From an uncultured Anaeroplasmataceae bacterium (GTDB lineage: Bacteria; Bacillota_I; Bacilli_A; Acholeplasmatales; Anaeroplasmataceae): DNA of 64,000 bases. The notes beneath the pieces were generated by a model. It had not been told where the DNA came from and did no database searches. It saw nothing but the letters and a program-made list of their open reading frames with translations. Shown here piece after piece: positions 61,502 through 64,000 of this stretch. Positions within the stretch are counted from its first letter, which is position 1, and the number at the start of each line of letters is the position of its first letter. The stretch covers positions 14,962-78,961 of the forward strand of contig CAKQDS010000005.1 in NCBI GenBank assembly GCA_934229535.1, in the 5' to 3' direction. The position numbers and the translations under genes are program-made.

Positions 61502-63271
61502 GTGAATACTCCAGATGAATTGGAAGATGAGGTTGTTGTTGAGGCTACATCAACTGATGAGGATTTTACTGAGGTTGAAGAAAATGATATTGAAGAATTT
61601 GGTCCATCAACTAAATTTTATCGCAGCTTTAGAAGTGCCTTTGATACAGCAACCTTAAATGATGAATTTTCTAAAACATTTTATAATGCAATAAAAAAAG
61701 GCAAGAGAAATGTATTTAATAAAACAATTCGTGAAGAAAGAATTTTTGAAACTGATTATTTAGATAAGCTAGAGGAATGTTATCCTTATTTTGTTAATAT
61801 CATTAATAATCCTAAAAAGAGTATTAGATATGATGAAGAGGTCGTTCTTGTTGAGAAGGCTCACAAAATAAATGCTGATACGGTAAGACATCTTGCTGCA
61901 CATACCGAATTAATCAAAAAGATTGATACTAATGGTGATGTTATACCAAGTAAGGTTTTAACAACCTTCGCTGAAGAAGAAATTAACATTTATGAAAATA
62001 GATTTATTAAGACTTTAATTTATCGAATTGATACCTTTTTAACTAAACGTTATGATGTTATTAAGGAAAACCTTGAAAGTTTTCAAAATGATCGTGTAAA
62101 GGTTAATGATGTATTTAAGCTTGCTGATGTTAATGTTGATATGACCATTGATATTTCTGTTAAAAAAGAAATTAGTGAATCAATGAAAAAGGCTCAAGAA
62201 ATTTTTAATCGTATTGTTAAGCTAAGAGAGGTTTATTCTGGTTTAAAGAATTCACCTTTTATGAATGCTTTAAAGAAAGCAAGAATGGTTTTACCACCAA
62301 TTATGAAGACTAATATTATTCTTCATAATGCTGACTTTAAGATGGCTTATAGCCTTTGGCTTTATATGGATAGGTATGATACCTTAGGATTTAGTGTAAA
62401 TGTTAAGGAACGTAATCGTAATTTTAGTAGTCAGCTTGGTACTGATATTGATGATATTTTTGCTATCTATTTTGCGACAATTATGCAAAGTAGAAGACTT
62501 GGTGCTATTATTTTTAAGGATCAAACATTTAAGGAATTTCTTAGAAAGAAGCCTAAGGAGCTTAAAAATGTTGAAAATGAATTATCATTAAAGCCTGGTA
62601 ATTATGAATTTGAAAAGAATGCTATTAATGAGTTTTATTTACAGGAAACTATGAAATATTTTAAGGCTTCATTAAAAACCTTAAATAGTGAAGGAAGTGG
62701 AGAAACTCAGTCGCTTCGTATTGTTTATAAGCAAATGCTTGAGATAATTGATAATATTTACCCAACTGTTTTTGATGCTAGAGAAACCTATCTTGAGGAT
62801 ACTGATGGTGAGGTTAGCCTTGAGGCTCAGCTTGAGATGGCTAAACGTCGTAAAAAGGTATTAAAGATTGTTCGTGAGCAAAAGGAATTAAATTTAGCTA
62901 AAATGGAAAGATTAGAGGAAAAAGCTAATAAGAACATTATAGCTATTGAAAATAAGATTGCTCTTGCTCAAGCTAAGGAGGAATCACGTCTACAGCGTGA
63001 ACGTGAGCGTCAGGCTCGTATTTTAATGGCTGAAAAGAAGAAGGAAGAAATTCGTAAGGCTCGTGAAGAAGCACGTAAGGAAAAGGAAAAAGCTTTAGAG
63101 CGTGAAAAGCAAGAAAAGATTAAAGAACGTGAACGTCAAAAGGAAAAGCAAAGATTAAAGCTTGAGCGTGAACGTGAGCGTAAGAAGAAACAGGCTGCAG
63201 AGCGTAGAGAAAAGATGAAAACATCTAAGAGAAGGAATATTAAAGCTAGAAGGAAGTCTGTTACTCTATGA
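61502..63271 (+). CDS. Coiled-coil protein, possibly related to DUF2357/McrC-type partners
   Basis: 589 residues from GTG 61502, 8 bases after GGAGG. The acidic N-terminus (1-35) is followed by a helical domain. TFAEEEINIYENRFIKTLIYRI (155-176) resembles the ENRFxK segment I associate with DUF2357 proteins encoded beside McrB-like ATPases. I cannot find a PD-(D/E)xK nuclease site. From about residue 445 to the end it is a long, extremely charged coiled coil (KEKALEREKQEKIKERER and similar) with a basic, Ser/Arg-rich end. No signal peptide, so it is cytoplasmic. It overlaps the next gene by 4 bases. The partner role for the AAA+ protein is inferred from position. Confidence 0.5.
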   Translation: MNTPDELEDEVVVEATSTDEDFTEVEENDIEEFGPSTKFYRSFRSAFDTATLNDEFSKTFYNAIKKGKRNVFNKTIREERIFETDYLDKLEECYPYFVNIINNPKKSIRYDEEVVLVEKAHKINADTVRHLAAHTELIKKIDTNGDVIPSKVLTTFAEEEINIYENRFIKTLIYRIDTFLTKRYDVIKENLESFQNDRVKVNDVFKLADVNVDMTIDISVKKEISESMKKAQEIFNRIVKLREVYSGLKNSPFMNALKKARMVLPPIMKTNIILHNADFKMAYSLWLYMDRYDTLGFSVNVKERNRNFSSQLGTDIDDIFAIYFATIMQSRRLGAIIFKDQTFKEFLRKKPKELKNVENELSLKPGNYEFEKNAINEFYLQETMKYFKASLKTLNSEGSGETQSLRIVYKQMLEIIDNIYPTVFDARETYLEDTDGEVSLEAQLEMAKRRKKVLKIVREQKELNLAKMERLEEKANKNIIAIENKIALAQAKEESRLQRERERQARILMAEKKKEEIRKAREEARKEKEKALEREKQEKIKERERQKEKQRLKLERERERKKKQAAERREKMKTSKRRNIKARRKSVTL

Positions 63272-63849
63272 GTTTAAAAAAAGCCCTAAAGATAATTGGA
63301 ACAATATTATTTATCGGAATAATATATATTGCTATAAGCTTTAGTATAGATATGTTTAGGCATAAACCTATCTCTTTATGTGGATATAATGTTTCATATG
63401 TTCCAACTGAAAGTATGGAACCAACAATTAAAGCCAAATCTTATGTTTTAGTTAAAGAAACTAAAGATGTTAAGGTAGGAGATATTGTTGTCTATAAATC
63501 AAATAAAAATAATATGTATATAATTCATCGAATCATTAATATTAATAATGGCGTTTATACCTTTCAAGGTGATAATAATCCAGCTATTGATGATGAAGAT
63601 GTTAGTATTAATCAAATTTATGGTGTTTACATTAAAGAGGTTTCGTTTCTTACTAAGCTTATAAGCGGTGATAATCGAATGCTATTCTTTGGAATTATTG
63701 TTGTTATATTTGTCTTAATGTTTGTTTTACAGCTTATTAATGCTTTAGCAAATTATAAAAAGGAAAAAAGTAAGAACGATAATCTTCAAAAGCTAAAAAG
63801 AGAAATATATCTTGAGGAATTAAAAAAATTAGAAGATAAAGAAAAATGA
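63268..63849 (+). CDS. Second SipW-like signal peptidase I
   Basis: 193 residues, overlapping the coiled-coil gene (ATGA at 63268-63271). N-terminal transmembrane helix (8-28). PTESMEP carries the nucleophile Ser49, VKVGDIVVYK is the conserved beta strand block, and MYIIHRI places the general base His87, the SipW/ER-type Ser-His arrangement. A second helix lies near 145-165, followed by a charged tail. Two signal peptidases of this type in one cluster suggests different substrates or different timing. Confidence 0.88.
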   Translation: MSLKKALKIIGTILFIGIIYIAISFSIDMFRHKPISLCGYNVSYVPTESMEPTIKAKSYVLVKETKDVKVGDIVVYKSNKNNMYIIHRIININNGVYTFQGDNNPAIDDEDVSINQIYGVYIKEVSFLTKLISGDNRMLFFGIIVVIFVLMFVLQLINALANYKKEKSKNDNLQKLKREIYLEELKKLEDKEK

Positions 63850-63861
63850 GGTACTCTAAAT

Positions 63862-63977
63862 TAGATGGGTTGCCCAATACTCGGAAACTCTAAAATTAAA
63901 GGGTTGCGAGCTATAAATAAGTGGGTTGTAGATTAGCTTTAAATTTATAGGTTGCTACCTTTAAAATTTATAGGTTG
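63862..63977 (+). repeat. Irregular array of GGTTG repeats at the end of the cluster
   Basis: Five copies of an AT-rich stretch ending in GGTTG(C/T), with GGTTG starting at 63868, 63902, 63924, 63950 and 63973 (spacing 22-34). The last two share TTTATAGGTTG. The array continues to near the window edge. No reading frame is seen; function unknown. Confidence 0.55.
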
Positions 63978-64000
63978 TTTTATAATAATTATGACCATTA

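Noticed and set aside
63862..64000. CRISPR or integron attC array
   Set aside because: Only a 5-6 base core is conserved, unit spacing varies from 22 to 34, and no cas genes or clear integrase are adjacent.
1..64000. Mycoplasma-type code with TGA as tryptophan
   Set aside because: TGA ends purM, marR, the leader peptide and the coiled-coil gene, and tryptophan is coded by TGG throughout.

Overview
The window is AT-rich DNA from a low-GC Gram-positive (Bacillota-like) anaerobe. Anaerobic life is suggested by a glycyl-radical spare part, a flavodiiron protein and rubrerythrin. A D-Ala-D-Ala carboxypeptidase implies a peptidoglycan wall. TGA is used as a stop codon (purM, marR, the gene ending at 63271) and I saw no in-frame TGA in the intact genes, so the standard code applies despite the mycoplasma-like composition. 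Every intact gene I could support is on the + strand. I see no rRNA, tRNA or CRISPR.

Layout. (1) 1-4003: surface proteins, including one with an AWF-type signal anchor, then an Ig-like wall or membrane protein. (2) 4007-8230: an oxygen-protection pair (GrcA-like protein plus flavodiiron protein) behind a strong promoter and a 19-bp palindrome, then a DacF-like carboxypeptidase and a C69 dipeptidase. (3) 8231-29265: fhs behind a leader terminator, a P-loop protein of the HPr kinase/PEPCK type, purE, then a guanine-type riboswitch followed by purK-L-C-F-M-N-H-D, folD, purB, guaB and guaA. One-carbon supply, IMP synthesis and GMP synthesis are therefore linked. The riboswitch leader also holds a 42-codon reading frame with its own ribosome-binding site. 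It runs through two terminators and ends in an ATGA overlap with purK.

(4) 29300-33990: an accessory zone with an orphan Phd-type antitoxin, an AlbA_2/HATPase regulator bracketed by near-identical 61-bp iteron blocks, rubrerythrin, ATPase gene debris and a tyrosine recombinase. (5) 34018-43294: three large lipoproteins (InlB/BspA-like, Fn3-like, GLUG-like) and an HExxH membrane protein. (6) 43428-52281: a frameshifted DUF4143 ATPase, a NAD-linked operon (Rossmann protein, zinc macrodomain, DUF1848, class M sirtuin), HxlR, DUF6512, MarR plus MATE, and a class II Fic protein, interspersed with gene remnants.

(7) 52503-63849 is the most interesting block. A strong promoter and a c-di-GMP-I riboswitch with a terminator precede six exported proteins. 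Five carry TYAWF-like SipW-type signal peptides, and all six share a C-terminal WxEGxDxDC motif with an invariant cysteine. Then come a SipW-like signal peptidase, a membrane-anchored McrB-like AAA+ ATPase, a coiled-coil protein possibly related to DUF2357/McrC partners, and a second signal peptidase. My reading is a c-di-GMP-controlled surface fibre or matrix system with a dedicated export and AAA+ module. The link between the AAA+ pair and the surface proteins rests on gene order only.
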